The notes: a model not told the origin generated them from the letters alone. DNA of 64,000 nucleotides from Tricholoma matsutake (GCA_026075535.2 AP026540.1:10664001-10728000); one strand, 5' to 3'. Shown: positions 53,738 through 64,000, numbered from the stretch's first letter. Program-made: numbers and translations.

Positions 53738-53768
53738 ACACCCCACTGCTGTGAGCACCTGCTCGCAG
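53091..53768. repeat. Dispersed GAGC palindrome, copies l, m, n and o
   Basis: l: CTGTGAGC (53091-53098) with GCTCACAG (53103-53110), perfect. m: CTGCAAGC with GCTCACAG (53175-53194), two mismatches. n: CTGCAAGC (53512-53519) with GCTTGCAG (53524-53531), perfect. o: CTGTGAGC (53749-53756) with GCTCGCAG (53761-53768), one T-G pair. m is followed by GGTGG, the others by GG(G/C)(C/T)(A/G)G-like or GGTG. Copies l, n and o lie 88, 62 and 12 nt after an intron-like 3' end. Confidence 0.85.
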
Positions 53769-53939
53769 GGTGTGAATGCAAATAATTTTATTTACTATGT
53801 AATATAATTTATGTAGACTCAGAAACCGGTTGAAACTGGTCTAAACTGGTCACAGTCTAACTGACTTAGGGTGCTGGTCTAGACTGGTTAACCCTCTTAG
53901 GGGTTGAAAAACCAGACTGAACTGAACCTTAAAACACTA

Positions 53940-54670
53940 ATAACAATGGTTGGGATTCTGTACTGCAAATTAAAGTTGTTGGCCTGTAGATATGCATTCA
54001 AAATGTGTATCAACATAATAAAAATAGTGTATATGCACTTGCATGACCTGAAGACATTTAAGTGGAGATATTGTCAAGGAGATCTCCAATCATGGGTCAT
54101 CTAGCAAGAGGTTGAGTGCAATTGGCAAGGTTTTGCTGCTTCTGGTCCCAGCATCAATCAGAGAGTCATGAGCATGATATGTTGCCAAGCAGGCTTGGAG
54201 CTGAAGTTCTCTTTGGACTTGCATGCTGCCAGTAACTGCATAAGCCAGGAGACATGCCCTACTTGCTGTGATTTGGTCATCCTTGCTCAGCACGTTCAAG
54301 TATACCTAGGGTAGTCATTCAGGGCTGATTGTATTGCGAAGAAGCAGTTGGATATCCTCAGCAGAAGAGAGATGGAGCTGATCAAGATGCTCTTCCAGTG
54401 TCTTTACAGTGGTGCTTTCCATTACAAACAGACTGAACACATTGCCAGGAATGATGAGTGCACCCTTGAGATTGATCTCGGTTGCCAGCATACCAAAAAT
54501 ATGTGCAGTTCCCATTTAGGCAGTTCCCATTCAGGTGTTTCTAGAACACTGACTCATGTTCTCTCGATCACAAGGTTTAACTATGGCAATTCAAAGTCAG
54601 CTTCACCAGTCCCTCTATATACATCAACACATTCTCATTGTATATATGAGGGAGTGGTTACAAGTCTATT
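53940..54670. other. No resolved gene
   Basis: Minus-strand frames at 54090-54299 and 54315-54515 (for example MLATEINLKGALIIPGNVFS, LEEHLDQLHLSSAEDIQLLL) look protein-like and may be further decayed pieces of the retroelement to the right, but I cannot place them. Confidence 0.3.
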
Positions 54671-56535
54671 GATTGATTACCATCCTCAGTTTTCCTGATT
54701 GTGGTTTTGGGACTGCATGGATTGGTGACACATGCATTCCAGGGAGCAGGTTTCATCCAAAGGATCCCAAGAACCTGCCCTTTGAGCGCTCTTGATTGCA
54801 TTGGGCTCATAAAAAATCTACTTCTTCCTTTTCCTGGGGCATGCCTAACAATTCATCCACAATGCAAGGGTATGTCTCATACCAGGTGTTGGCCCATGGC
54901 CAAAACCCCTCTCATAGGCCTCTGCAAACTGAATCAACAAAGGGTCGATTAAGGTGAGATGCCAACAATTCTTGGAATTTGTTGACATTGACTGGTGTGA
55001 TGATTTTGAATAAGTTCAGATTGTCCTTGATTGCTTTTGTTGCCCCAGCGGTACTGATGGAAGTGGCTTTGCAATCTTGGTCCAGTCCACCAGATCAAGA
55101 GGAATGAACAGAGTTGGTGCACTGTGCTTCTCCTCACCGTCCCATAAGTTATATCTGAGGTATTTGGGATGCAATCTGTACACGGTATCTATCAGTTTTG
55201 CTGAGTGCAACCTTCTTTGCCATGGCTGTGCTGCTTGCACTTGTTGCAAATGTGTCAATAGCAGCAGGAGGTTGATGTATTGCAACATCCTCCCTTGCTG
55301 TTGAAACATTGGCAGATGTCCACTGATCACTCTTTTGACCCTCATTGATCACCACTTGTAAAGCGCCCACTTCCACTTCCTTGGACTCCATCAGGGAGAA
55401 GGTACGCTGAATACAAGAAAGAGAACTGGCCCCAATTGGTGAGCAGAATCAACTGACCTCCTCCAACCATGGCTCTGACTGTTTTGTCAAAGGCGATGAG
55501 TTTGTGGTGGCTGTTTGCATGCTTGGCAGAGAATTTGTATGCCATGTAGTTGCCCCACTGTCATAGCTCCTCAACTCGGTGGGGGAAAACAAATGAGGTC
55601 ACTTTGATGGTCGCATGCCAAACAATGTTCCAGTCACCACTCACTTGGACTTTTTGAGCTGGATCTGCCCTTCCAAGAGAGATCTCTGTTCCTCTGATGT
55701 GTCCCACATTCTCCTTAGGAGGGGCAATGTGGTAGAGATTACTGAGGATGACGTCAAGGTTGACAGCCTCTCCCTTGAGGACGTGTTTCCATTCTGACTC
55801 TGGAAACCCTTGAGGCACAGTTCCTGCTCATTGGATTTCTTGCTCTGCAAATCTGAGGTCTTTCTGGAGAATGGCAAGTGTTTCTCTGGTGATCTTTCAG
55901 TTTCTGTCAACCTCACTGGCCTGGGCAGTGACCTCTGAGGCATACCATGGTAACTGAGATGAATACACTCACTTCTTCTTGTTAGATTCCCCCTCTCCCC
56001 TGGACTGGGCATCATCTCCAGAGTCTGAGGATTCCGATGGGCTTTGTTGCCACTTTTTGTGGAGATGGTCCCTATGGATTTGCTGAAGGAGCTGATCAGC
56101 TTCCCCCATGTGAGTACTGGTCCCATGTGGTTGTCTGTCTGGTACACTGTTGTCAAGCCCTCGCTCCCCTCTTCCCTCCTCTCATCACACTGACAATCCT
56201 CAATGCTCAGCCCTTTTTTTCTGAGAGGCAATGATGTCAATGTACAATGTGTATTCTTCGAGGGTAGATCAATGGTCAGATTCTTCGATCCCAGCATCAT
56301 GTAAGATTTTGAGTATCTGGTATAGGGTCTCTGATTTTGACACTTTTTCAGTCCAGAAATCCTGGACAAGAGCGTCCATCCGTGTGACGAGACTGGCTCT
56401 GAATATGTCACTGGGGACTGGGCTCTGAGTTCCTGGGTGAATGGCGTTTTGACCTTCCAGTCCTGGAGCATCAGGTGTGAGTCCTTGGGTCCCAACCATT
56501 CCAGTAGTGATTGTCTGGGTGGAGTTGTCAGTCAT
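54671..56535 (-). pseudogene. Decayed retroelement: Gag-like protein and start of a reverse transcriptase
   Basis: Minus-strand pieces in changing frames, in order: ATG at 56535, SDIFRASLVTRMDALVQDFW and KSETLYQILKILHDAGIEE; then 55561-55818 with FPESEWKHVLKGEAVNLD and KENVGHIRGTEISLGRADP; 55342-55545 with YKFSAKHANSHHKLIAFDKT and FLYSAYLLPDGVQ; about 55020-55170 with LRYNLWDGEEK...FIPLDLVDWTKIAKPLP; and 54671-54755 with LLPGMHVSPIHAVPKPQSGK then LRMVINQS. The last block resembles the entry of a reverse transcriptase (PIHAVPKP.S..LR.V.+QS). It reminds me of DIRS-like elements in basidiomycetes, but no recombinase is seen, so the class is open. Many stops. Confidence 0.5.
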
Positions 56536-57606
56536 TCCTGTATGGTTTGTTCACCTTGTGTTGTTTCCATTCTCAGGTCCACCCGCTCTGGTGGCAGTCA
56601 CCTGACCAAAGTAAGCTGAGTGTCCATTTCCTGACATGTGAGGTACAATATTCAAGTAAAGAGCAGATCAAAAAACTATGCACAAGCAATGAGTCTAGAT
56701 GAGGACACTAGGATAAGATGAGCTCATGCAGATAGACTAGTACTAGAGGTCCTTACCTAGGAGAGAAGGAGAGACCCTGAAAAGGGGTATGTCTCTGAAT
56801 CTTGCTTTTCTCACTAGGAATAGGGGACTCAACACATGATGTAACCAAGGTGTGGTCAAGCAGCAAAAGTTGCAATGCAGTGTGGGAAGCATTGCAGGTG
56901 AGCACAGTGTGCAATGCAGTGTGGGGAGAAAGATGTGCAGTGTGGTGCGATGTGTAAGCATTCATGTGGTGCAAAAGGGAAAAGGGAGGTGTGGCAACAC
57001 CACATTTCAGACCGCTCGCCATTGGACTTGAGTAAACAGGTTTTTCAACTTGATTAAATGGCATCTGGGGAAGGAAATAATGCTGGTGTTGGGTTTTTAC
57101 AGAAACAAGTATTATAAAGCTGGGTTTGTGGGAAGATCAGGTGGCACATGTGCTCCTGGGAATAAAAAAACATTTTGAAATCACTTTGCTTTCGCAACTG
57201 ATTTCATCTACTGTGAACGACCCTACTGGCATCCTGAGAGTGTTCCATCCAAATCTGGTTTCCTACTCTGAACTGCTCTGGAGAAATAGAACACAGTGAT
57301 GGTGCACGTGGTACTCAAAGGCTTCCAAGTTATTTATATTCAGTGCCACAAGGTTCCCAGAACTATTGACACACCTGTTATGTTCATCGGTGATTGAGAT
57401 AATTGAGGTGGAAATATCTCCTGTCATCACCTGTAACTTAGTGCTTGTCAAATACATGCATTTCACAACTCTCTGCTGGTTTCCAGTCATAGTAAGGGCC
57501 TAGAACTCCAGTGAGTTTATAATTTTGATTGAATAAGGTGATTTGCATCCTACTTCATAATACAAATGATGTCGATTGACCTTAGTTTAGATAAACTTCA
57601 ACGGTT
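56536..57606. other. No recognised gene
   Basis: Short minus-strand frames at 56743-57064 contain imperfect repeats of the word GCAATGCAGTGTGGG (56873-56955). A 75-codon minus frame at 57263-57490 shows no domain. Confidence 0.35.
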
Positions 57607-58213
57607 GTGGGTCACTTGCCTGCATATACACCCTACATTCCACATCGAACAAATGGAAGAGGGAACATTTCAGCTCTCCTGTTGTCCATTCTACACTGTT
57701 CACCAGCTGTCAGAAGATACAACAGCCCATATCTTGTTTTGATGTATGACTGCCTCACAATCAACAACCCCGTCGATAAAGAGGTGTATACTGAAGCAAG
57801 AGCAAAGGTCTATCATGCTGATGAGGAGCATGGCATGGAGCTCAGCAGTTTCAGGATGCTGACTCTATATGTTTGAGGAGGCAAAATAGATGTCATGGTG
57901 GTCGAGGTTGGCCACCTAGATGCTATGAACATCATTCCAGATGAAGCAATCCTTGGATCAGCACTAACCACCTCCAGATCATCAGACCTTCCTCAGATAG
58001 TATACCATCACTAACATTGCAACTTTGCAAGAGAGAATGCTATGATTGTGCAAAAGGATCATCCATTTGTGTTGGGTGTACAGAGGTACCCAGAGGTGGA
58101 GGATCCTGTGAGAAGCATAGTGGAGGGAGAAGTTGTGCCAGTTGAATCATGTAGTGTGATTGGAACAAGAACTTTGATGGATCAAAAGAACCAGAGTTCT
58201 TATTCTCATTGAA
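57607..58213 (+). pseudogene. Degenerate gene of unknown function
   Basis: Plus-strand frame with two stops in about 200 codons and protein-like texture throughout: HRTNGRGNISALLLSILHCS, NSPYLVLMYDCLTINNPVDK, EHGMELSSFRMLTLYV, then after a TGA VVEVGHLDAMNIIPDEAILG and HPFVLGVQRYPEVEDPVRSI. Stops are TGA at 57874 and TAA near 58012; the final stop is TGA. I do not recognise the family; it may be another cargo or retroelement gene. Confidence 0.4.
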
Positions 58214-59245
58214 GTGCTTTTGCAGCCGCTGAAGTTTTCTTTATCTCAACTCAGCAACATCATATGTGTACTTCTACTTTCTGTATGGTGAGCACCAACT
58301 CGACAACCTCAGAGCTGCAGTGACTGTCACTTCTTCACTTCTAACCAATCTATCAAGTACATATTCAAAATAAAGTCACTTGAGAGACGGTAGCACAAGG
58401 AATCAGATTGATCTGGCTGACTTTCTTTCTATACCATCTCCTTTGGGAATCCATCTCAGTCCCTCATTGTCCTTGCTCACAATCCAGCTTCATCTGCCAT
58501 TCTGGGATCTCACCTGCTTTCCCTTGAAGTGTGGGTGACAGAAGATGAACCTTCCAATTCATGTCAGTTGGCATACACAGTATTTCTGGCTGGAAGCTTT
58601 ATATCTCATAGCCAACATTTATCATTTTCTGGGTAAAGACGCAGTCTGAACTTTTATCCTTGTTTGAGACCTTGTGGGTTTCTCACAATTGGTCGGTATC
58701 CTTCAACATCAAACTCGTCTTCACCAATGTTTTCACAGAGTTCATTCACTGGTTTCCTGTTCACCTGGTTGTCACTCCGATTGAGTGACAGTATATTGAT
58801 CATTGCAGCTGTGGCGAGAAGATCCCACACATGTGAAGCATGCAATAGAGTCTGGATAAGAGCGTGAATCCACTTATATTCTCTACTAAAACCTTGAAGA
58901 CTTGGGCTAGCCTGAGGTTCCACCCTAAGATTGATAATTTCAACACCCCAAGTTAGACATGGGTGCCAAGTGGGTGGTAAAATTCTATTTGCGTGCACAG
59001 AATGTATTATATCTCTGAGAACCACGTGCACATGAGCTCAACAATTGAACAGGTCAAAAACATTTGACCAAGGTCTATGTAAGCGACCAATCTTATCTGA
59101 TCTCCATTTTTCCTTTCATACATCTCTTTCATGGTCTCTTCAATACATCTCTTTCATGATACACCTATTTAGATTCTCTTGTGGTGACCCGGGGCTTGAC
59201 CCCACGTTTGTATATATTATATTTCTTTGCTATTGACCTGGCTGG
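58214..59245. other. Unresolved stretch before Gypsy-4
   Basis: A 125-codon minus frame at 58654-59031 (PVNELCENIGEDEFDVEGYR) could be a fragment of a gene of unknown type. The right part may be the U3 of the Gypsy-4 LTR. No second LTR copy is in the window, so its left boundary cannot be fixed. Confidence 0.3.
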
Positions 59246-59249
59246 CCCC

Positions 59250-59255
59250 TATAAA
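59250..59255 (+). promoter_or_regulatory. TATA box of the putative Gypsy-4 5' LTR
   Basis: TATAAA in a GGCCCCTATAAAGGGACC context about 380 nt upstream of the Gag ATG at 59630. Its position fits an LTR promoter. It is a single motif and the LTR itself is inferred. Confidence 0.45.
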
Positions 59256-59629
59256 GGGACCAGCCTTCTATTTTACATAAGCAATCCTTTTACTACCACC
59301 TTGAGTACACACGATAATATACATTATTCATGTTTAGCTCCTGTGTGATCTTAAGGGACCCCCCTCTGACTCACAACAGTTTCTTAAACACCCAAACTCA
59401 TATAGAGTTAAGCTCGACATCGCCCCATCAGCGATTGTCATCAACACGACCCTGAACTTCTCCCATGAAGGGAAAAAATTCTCAACGTGATCAGCGACAG
59501 AAGCATATCCGTCGCTAGGACCTGAATCAAGTTTCTTTTGCACTCAACTCTTTGCTTTTCGCCCGCTGCTACGACCAAAAATTTTTCTTTTCTCTCCATT
59601 GCTGAAGACTGTACAACAAGACCGACACC

Positions 59630-62060
59630 ATGGCCTACACCAAGGCCAAAACCAAGAACAAACTGAAGCCTGCTCCTAACCAGGCCACGCAAGGTAACTC
59701 TCATCCGTCACCATCAGGCTCGGATTCTCCTTGGCACGCGCTGAGAGATTTAACTGGACCCCATCCACTTGAGGTGCATACAAGCACCTTGAGAAACAAC
59801 GTTTCCCCTACTAGGGATACCCTCGAAGCGCATACAGCTGCTTTGAGAAACATCAATTCCTCTGCCCTCGGACTACACCATCAACGGGCCACTGTTGAGG
59901 ATGCCGACAACAGTGATCCCGAATCCAGAAAATCTTCCTCGTCGAAAAACAGTCAACGAGACTCTCAACCTAACCCAGGACCTCCTCCTGGTTTGCTGAA
60001 CCTTTCTCCTCTGGATGAATTGACCTTGACCCCAGAGCCCAACAACAACCGGGTTACCCCCGGTAGTGGTATCAATCTTCCCCGCAACAACCAGGTGTAC
60101 AATACACCTGGATTATTTCCTGCCATGTGGCCGGATTTAACACCATCAGCGCCCGCAACGCCGATGAACACTAACGATCGGCTGCACCGATGAGAAGAGA
60201 AAAAGCCCCTTGAGAAACCTCGAGAGGATGAATTGGATGAAGAGTTTGGAGCTGAGCACTTCGCTCAGATCGCGACAGATATGTTTACCCGTTGCATGGA
60301 TGCAAGAGATTTTGAACCTATTAAGTTGGAAAACCAACTTAAAGATCTGGCGTTGAGTTACACCAGACACTTTTCTGGTAGGAGTATATTTAACCCTACC
60401 ATCCCTCGTCCCGCCACAGCGGAACGAGATCCCAATCCTATCCTACCTCGGTCCACCAACCCTGCGGAACGAGAAGATCCTTCCGCACATAGATGTGGTT
60501 CCCCACGTCTACAGAACCCCAAGTTATCTCATGAAATACCTTCTAAGAAGAAGGTACACTACATCAACAACAACAGGATCGTCCTTCAAAGGATACGCGA
60601 TGGCAATATCCGGGATGGAAATCCCACCTTGATCCCCGACCAGGGGATCCACTTCAACAAAGATGGTCAACCTTGGGATAAGGATGACACTTCATCTCGC
60701 CATCAGAAGCGGGACATCCCACCCTCTGGAAATTCCAGATGGCCTGCGCAGAGTCACGCAGGCCATGGAGGACCACCAGATGGAGATGGATCCGGGGGTG
60801 ATGATGATGGAAGTGATAGCGACTCAACGTATAGCACGTCGAGTGACGACAGTACCAATTATTCTTCCCGGATAGAGGAAGAGGCGTCCCACAAAAACTT
60901 GTCGAATCATCAATGAGAAATGTGGACTCACAATTCTTCCAGACGTATGCCGTCTGGACATTCTGGTACCCAACGAGAGCCAAATAGCCCTTACTGGTCT
61001 ACATCTTCCCATCCCGATTCTTATCAAGAAAAAGGCTCTCGCCGTCCCTCAAAATATTTGAGGGACATCAATACCAAGATACATAGACAGATCGACAACA
61101 AGGTCTCTGTCTTGACAGAAATTCCTACCACTGGAGGCAAGAATGGGCCCCGTGTTCCCAATCCGTCAAAGTACGGCAGATTACCTGACACCGAAAGCTT
61201 TGAAAGATGGCTAAACGCCCTTCTTTGGTGGTTGAAGGTGAACAAGATATGTGGCCCTGAGCTGGACTCAGACCATATTGAATATACGGCGATGTTCCTT
61301 GAGAACACCGCCCTCACTTGGTTTGAGGATAGCGTTGATGGTGCATACTGCCCACGCTCAATCTGGACTTTCAAAGAAGTCATCACCGGCCTATACGACC
61401 AGTTTGTGCATGAAAATGCGACGCACGACGCGACTGATAAATTCTGGCACGTTGAATATAACGCCGAAGAAGGCGTTATGGGCTATTACCACAAACTGGA
61501 GTGATATGCTACCAGGATGATACAGGTGCCCGATCCTTTTATGTTCAAAATGCAATTAGTGACCGGGTTGCCCACAAGCATCATCTCCTTTGTACTGGAC
61601 AAAGGAGGCTCCGCTGAGACAAGCTCAGTGCAAGATATTCTACACTTTGCCTGCCAGGTGGAAGAAATAGGTAAAATGAGAAGACGCTTCAATGAAAAGA
61701 AGCGTATAATGAATTCCACCAAGTCGAAGAGCGCATCCTCTTTGACTAAAAGTTCTAAAACAAAAGACCCTTCACCTGAACGGTCTCATGAACGATCCTG
61801 AGATCGTTCCCAAAAACACGATAAGAACTATCGTGACAACTCTAAATATCCGGGTTTGAAGTATCCTGCCAAGGAAGTTCGAAGTCACAGCGATAGCAAT
61901 CGCCGTAACAAAGATCGTCGTGATACTCAACATCGCTCATCTGGAGGAAAACCATCCAGACATTCCGGATCCAAATCAGACAAAAGGTCTGATGACAAGA
62001 AGACCCCGACTTGTTACAGCTGTGGAGGTCCACACTACTCCACAGATAAAGGCTGCCCTA
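59630..62060 (+). pseudogene. gag: Gypsy-4 Gag (four in-frame TGA)
   Basis: ATG at 59630 in ACACCATGG context. The basic, Ser/Pro-rich N-terminus (TKAKTKNKLKPAPNQATQGN) is probably disordered. A helical part follows (EEFGAEHFAQIATDMFTRCM), then a Gly/Asp-rich tract and the capsid core PDTESFERWLNALLWWLKVN ... ENTALTWFEDSVDGAY ... TFKEVITGLYDQFVHE. A Lys/Arg/Ser-rich region and a knuckle-like CYSCGGPHYSTDKGC (C-x2-C-x3-H-x6-C, a variant spacing) follow. TGA codons at 60191, 60914, 61502 and 61799 interrupt an otherwise continuous frame. Confidence 0.82.
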
Positions 62061-63049
62061 AATATGGACAGCCAAAACCATCAGCTAAGATGTACGCCGC
62101 TCGGGAAGGATCAGGCTCTACGACTGATCTCCAGACATCCCATGCTCAACCAAGTGGTGATCACCACTTGAGTCCTACCAGGGACTTGGATTCGCACTCT
62201 GCGACAAGTGAACGACTCGCTGCAGCATACAGCGACTCAGAGGACAATACTCCCTCTGAGTATGGGTCTGCGTTGTCAGACATGAACCCTGACAGTTCTC
62301 AGTACAGTTCAGAAGGTGAACTGTACAACTTGGAATCTGACACTGGAGATAACCCCAGTGAATATTCTGGATCAGAGCACTTTGGTGCGATCCAAGAAAT
62401 CCTTTTGGAGTATGACTCTGATAGTTGCCCATCCACCCAATTGGTATCCAACTCAGAGGAAGACTCTGAGGACGAGATGGAGAAGAAGTCTCTGTCATTT
62501 TCTGAAAGATTAGGTGTCATGATGGACAACCTTTTCAAAAACAAACCGCGCTTTAGAGGCGCGACCACTTTGAGGAAATCCTCAAAGAAAATAACCCATC
62601 CTCCTCGCTCAGAGAAGGACAACCATTGCTTTGTGGCGAAAATGAGGCTTCATGAACTTGAAGCTTTCGTCCTCCTTGATTCAGGCTGCACATCTGATTC
62701 AATCTCACCTGAGTTTGCCATGTCGGCGAACCTTAAAGCCCACGAATTGGAAGAACCAGTGCCATTGCAATTGGGCACCGTTGGAAGCCGTTTGAAGATC
62801 AACTTCAGACTATTCACTGATTTTGAAATCAGTGAAATCAAAAACACCCACTACTTCGATGTTGTTAACATCGATAGGTATGATGCCATTCTGGGCACCG
62901 TGTTCATGAGAAAACACAGTATAGTATTAGACTTTGAATGTGATGAAGTACGCATCAAGGGCAAACACCTCGATACCATCATCGAGGGCCCTAACACTTT
63001 CAAGCAAGCCCGGCAGCATGCTATGTGTCCTCAACCTCCCAAGGATGAG
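62061..63049 (+). CDS. Gypsy-4 protease region (same frame as Gag)
   Basis: An acidic Ser/Asp-rich linker (DSEDNTPSEYGSALSDMNPD) leads to a retropepsin-like domain: LLDSGCTSDSISPEFAMSAN with catalytic D-S-G, LGTVGSRLKINFRLFTDFEI and IDRYDAILGTVFMRKHSIVL. Ends at a TGA at 63050, after which the frame continues into the reverse transcriptase. Confidence 0.82.
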
Positions 63050-63052
63050 TGA

Positions 63053-64000
63053 CTCGACCATGGCCACCTGGCCGCGCAAAAGAGAAAAGACCTGGACAAG
63101 CCTGGTCCGAGTTCTATGAAAGTGCAACCTCCGTCTGTTAGACGTAGGAATGTTGAAATGGAACAAATAGACGATGTTGACAAACATCGTCTATCGAAAC
63201 TGAAACTTTCGGACCCTGTCCTTTTGGGACCCGAAGAGGGACCCCTGAGCGATGAAGAGGACGATCTGGAAGAGATAGTCCAGGAATTCACTCGGGATAG
63301 ATTTCCCAATGGACCCAATTTCAAACCTCCTGGGTTCGATCCCTCTATCCCTGCGGTACTTCCACCAGATCAGGTCGATGACCTGAATGACATACTCTTC
63401 ACAATTTGCAAAGATCTGGCTGATAAAGCTAAAAGTAAAGGACCTCTTTCAAAGAAGGACCTTCCACGCCTCCGTGAGGAGTGGAAACAACCTTGTCAGG
63501 ATGTCCTTAATGGAGTACCTGACAAACTACCTCCTTTAAGGGAGATAAACCACCAAATCCCACTGGTGGATGAGAAGAAAAAGTATAACTACTATCTTCC
63601 CAAATGTCCAGACTCGATGAGGAAACCCCTCACTGAGAAAATATCCAAGTACTGCAAGGCAGGCTGGTGGCGCCCTGCCTGCGCGGAGCAAGCAGCTCCG
63701 ATGCTAGTAGTTCCCAAGAAAACTGGGAAACTTCACACTGTGATCAATGCAGTGAAACGTAACGCTAATATGGTGAAAGATGTTACACCGTTTCCTGATC
63801 AAGACTTGATTCGTCTTGATGTCGCTCAAGCGAAGTACCGCTTGAAGATTGACCTCTCGGATGCCTATGAGCAGGTCCGAGTTGCACCAGAAGACGTCTG
63901 GAAAACTGCATTCTCAACTGTTCAAGGCATTTATGAGAGTCTTGTTATGCAACAAGGCGACTGCAATGCACCATCAACCTTTCAAAGGTTGATGAACTCC
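63053..64000 (+). CDS. pol: Gypsy-4 reverse transcriptase, 5' part (open to the window edge)
   Basis: 316 codons without a stop, continuing past the end of the window. Acidic spacer, PPDQVDDLNDILFTICKDLA, then RT fingers and palm: YYLPKCPDSMRKPLTEKISK, GWWRPACAEQAAPMLVVPKK, TGKLHTVINAVKRNANMVKD, LKIDLSDAYEQVRVAPEDVW (first catalytic Asp in KIDLSDAYEQ) and MQQGDCNAPSTFQRLMNS. GDCNAPSTFQ replaces the more common GLxNAPATFQ. The YxDD box, RNase H and integrase lie beyond 64000. Confidence 0.88.

Larger units (their letters stand above)
52069..53939. mobile_element. Right fragment of the outer hAT-like element (R-type end) with hairpins
   Basis: After the ATCACTGC duplication the sequence runs without a gene to an R-type end, ...ACCAGACTGAACTGAACCTT AAAACACTA, ending at 53939. 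This end type matches the left end of the 17.8 kb element in inverted orientation. The fragment contains three intron-like modules (52941-53003, 53393-53450, 53681-53737) and four palindrome copies. Together with 33888-34286 it probably formed an outer element, but the outer flanks (TGGACAAA left, ATAACAAT right) do not match, so that reading is not proven. Confidence 0.5.
59246..64000 (+). mobile_element. Gypsy-4: plus-strand Gypsy element, 3' part outside the window
   Basis: A single reading frame from 59630 to the window edge encodes Gag, a CCHC-like knuckle, protease and the first part of reverse transcriptase without a frame change between Gag and Pol. It is interrupted only by five TGA codons (60191, 60914, 61502, 61799, 63050). 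It is a relative of Gypsy-3, much richer in CG dinucleotides and therefore younger. The 5' LTR is presumed to end somewhere before 59600. Confidence 0.85.

Noticed and set aside
10187..53768. CRISPR-like array interpretation of the repeated palindromes
   Set aside because: Spacing is irregular (tens of bases to kilobases), there are no equal-length spacers and no cas genes, and the genome is eukaryotic.
10187..53768. Rho-independent terminators as an explanation of the GAGC hairpins
   Set aside because: They are followed by GGGTGG rather than a T run, and bacterial-type terminators are not expected in a nuclear genome.
59630..63052. Treating the TGA-separated Gypsy-4 segments as separate genes
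   Set aside because: All are in one frame and together give the normal Gag-protease-RT order, so they are one gene with nonsense codons.

Overview
The window looks like a piece of a basidiomycete (probably agaricomycete) nuclear chromosome. The evidence is short GT-AG introns of about 44-68 nt with CTNA-type branch points, a COG8/Dor1 Golgi-tether gene, a fungal F-box-like gene, an intron-bearing tRNA-Asp, and a very large load of basidiomycete-style mobile DNA (chromodomain Ty3/Gypsy, Helitron rep-helicase, hAT-like terminal-inverted-repeat elements). No species is named because nothing in the sequence fixes it.

Layout. Positions 1-7.0 kb are ordinary gene space: tRNA-Asp (minus), COG8 (plus), a poorly resolved region, and an F-box-like gene (plus). 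From about 7.7 kb to the right edge almost everything is mobile DNA in nested layers. (i) 7.7-17.8 kb is an old palindrome-rich element (here E0), split by a 1.4 kb Mutator/Pack-MULE-like element carrying a RecQ helicase fragment (7879-9280, 9-bp duplication ATGAAATAC) and by a young chromodomain Gypsy element (Gypsy-1, 10402-16448, LTRs differing at 2 of 426 positions, duplication GACGC). (ii) 19.4-33.9 kb is an old plus-strand Gypsy (Gypsy-3). Its gag is split in frame by a 10.5 kb minus-strand Gypsy (Gypsy-2, 21781-32250) that also carries an antisense zinc-cluster-like gene. (iii) 34287-52068 is a 17.8 kb element with hAT-type ends and an exact 8-bp duplication (ATCACTGC). It holds a decayed Helitron Rep-helicase with a cysteine-peptidase-like tail, multi-exon cargo, internal tandem repeats and an 815-bp relative (47887-48701). 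Parts of a second element of the same end-family surround it (33888-34286 and 52069-53939). (iv) 54.7-58.2 kb holds decayed retroelement and unknown gene fragments. (v) 59.2-64 kb is the 5' part of another plus-strand Gypsy (Gypsy-4) that runs off the window.

Two patterns cross these layers. First, a dispersed 20-22 nt palindrome followed by GGGTGG occurs at least 14 times in five clusters. Its arms change in a compensatory way, and it repeatedly lies just after intron-like GT...AG modules of 57-67 nt. I know of no named family that matches it, and it is my best candidate for something undescribed. Second, in the Gypsy reading frames the nonsense codons are almost only TGA (all 12 in Gypsy-1, Gypsy-3 distal part and Gypsy-4), as expected if CGA codons decay by CpG deamination.

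Limits: no alignments or database searches were run. Percentages are not given where I did not count. Family assignments rest on motifs I could read.
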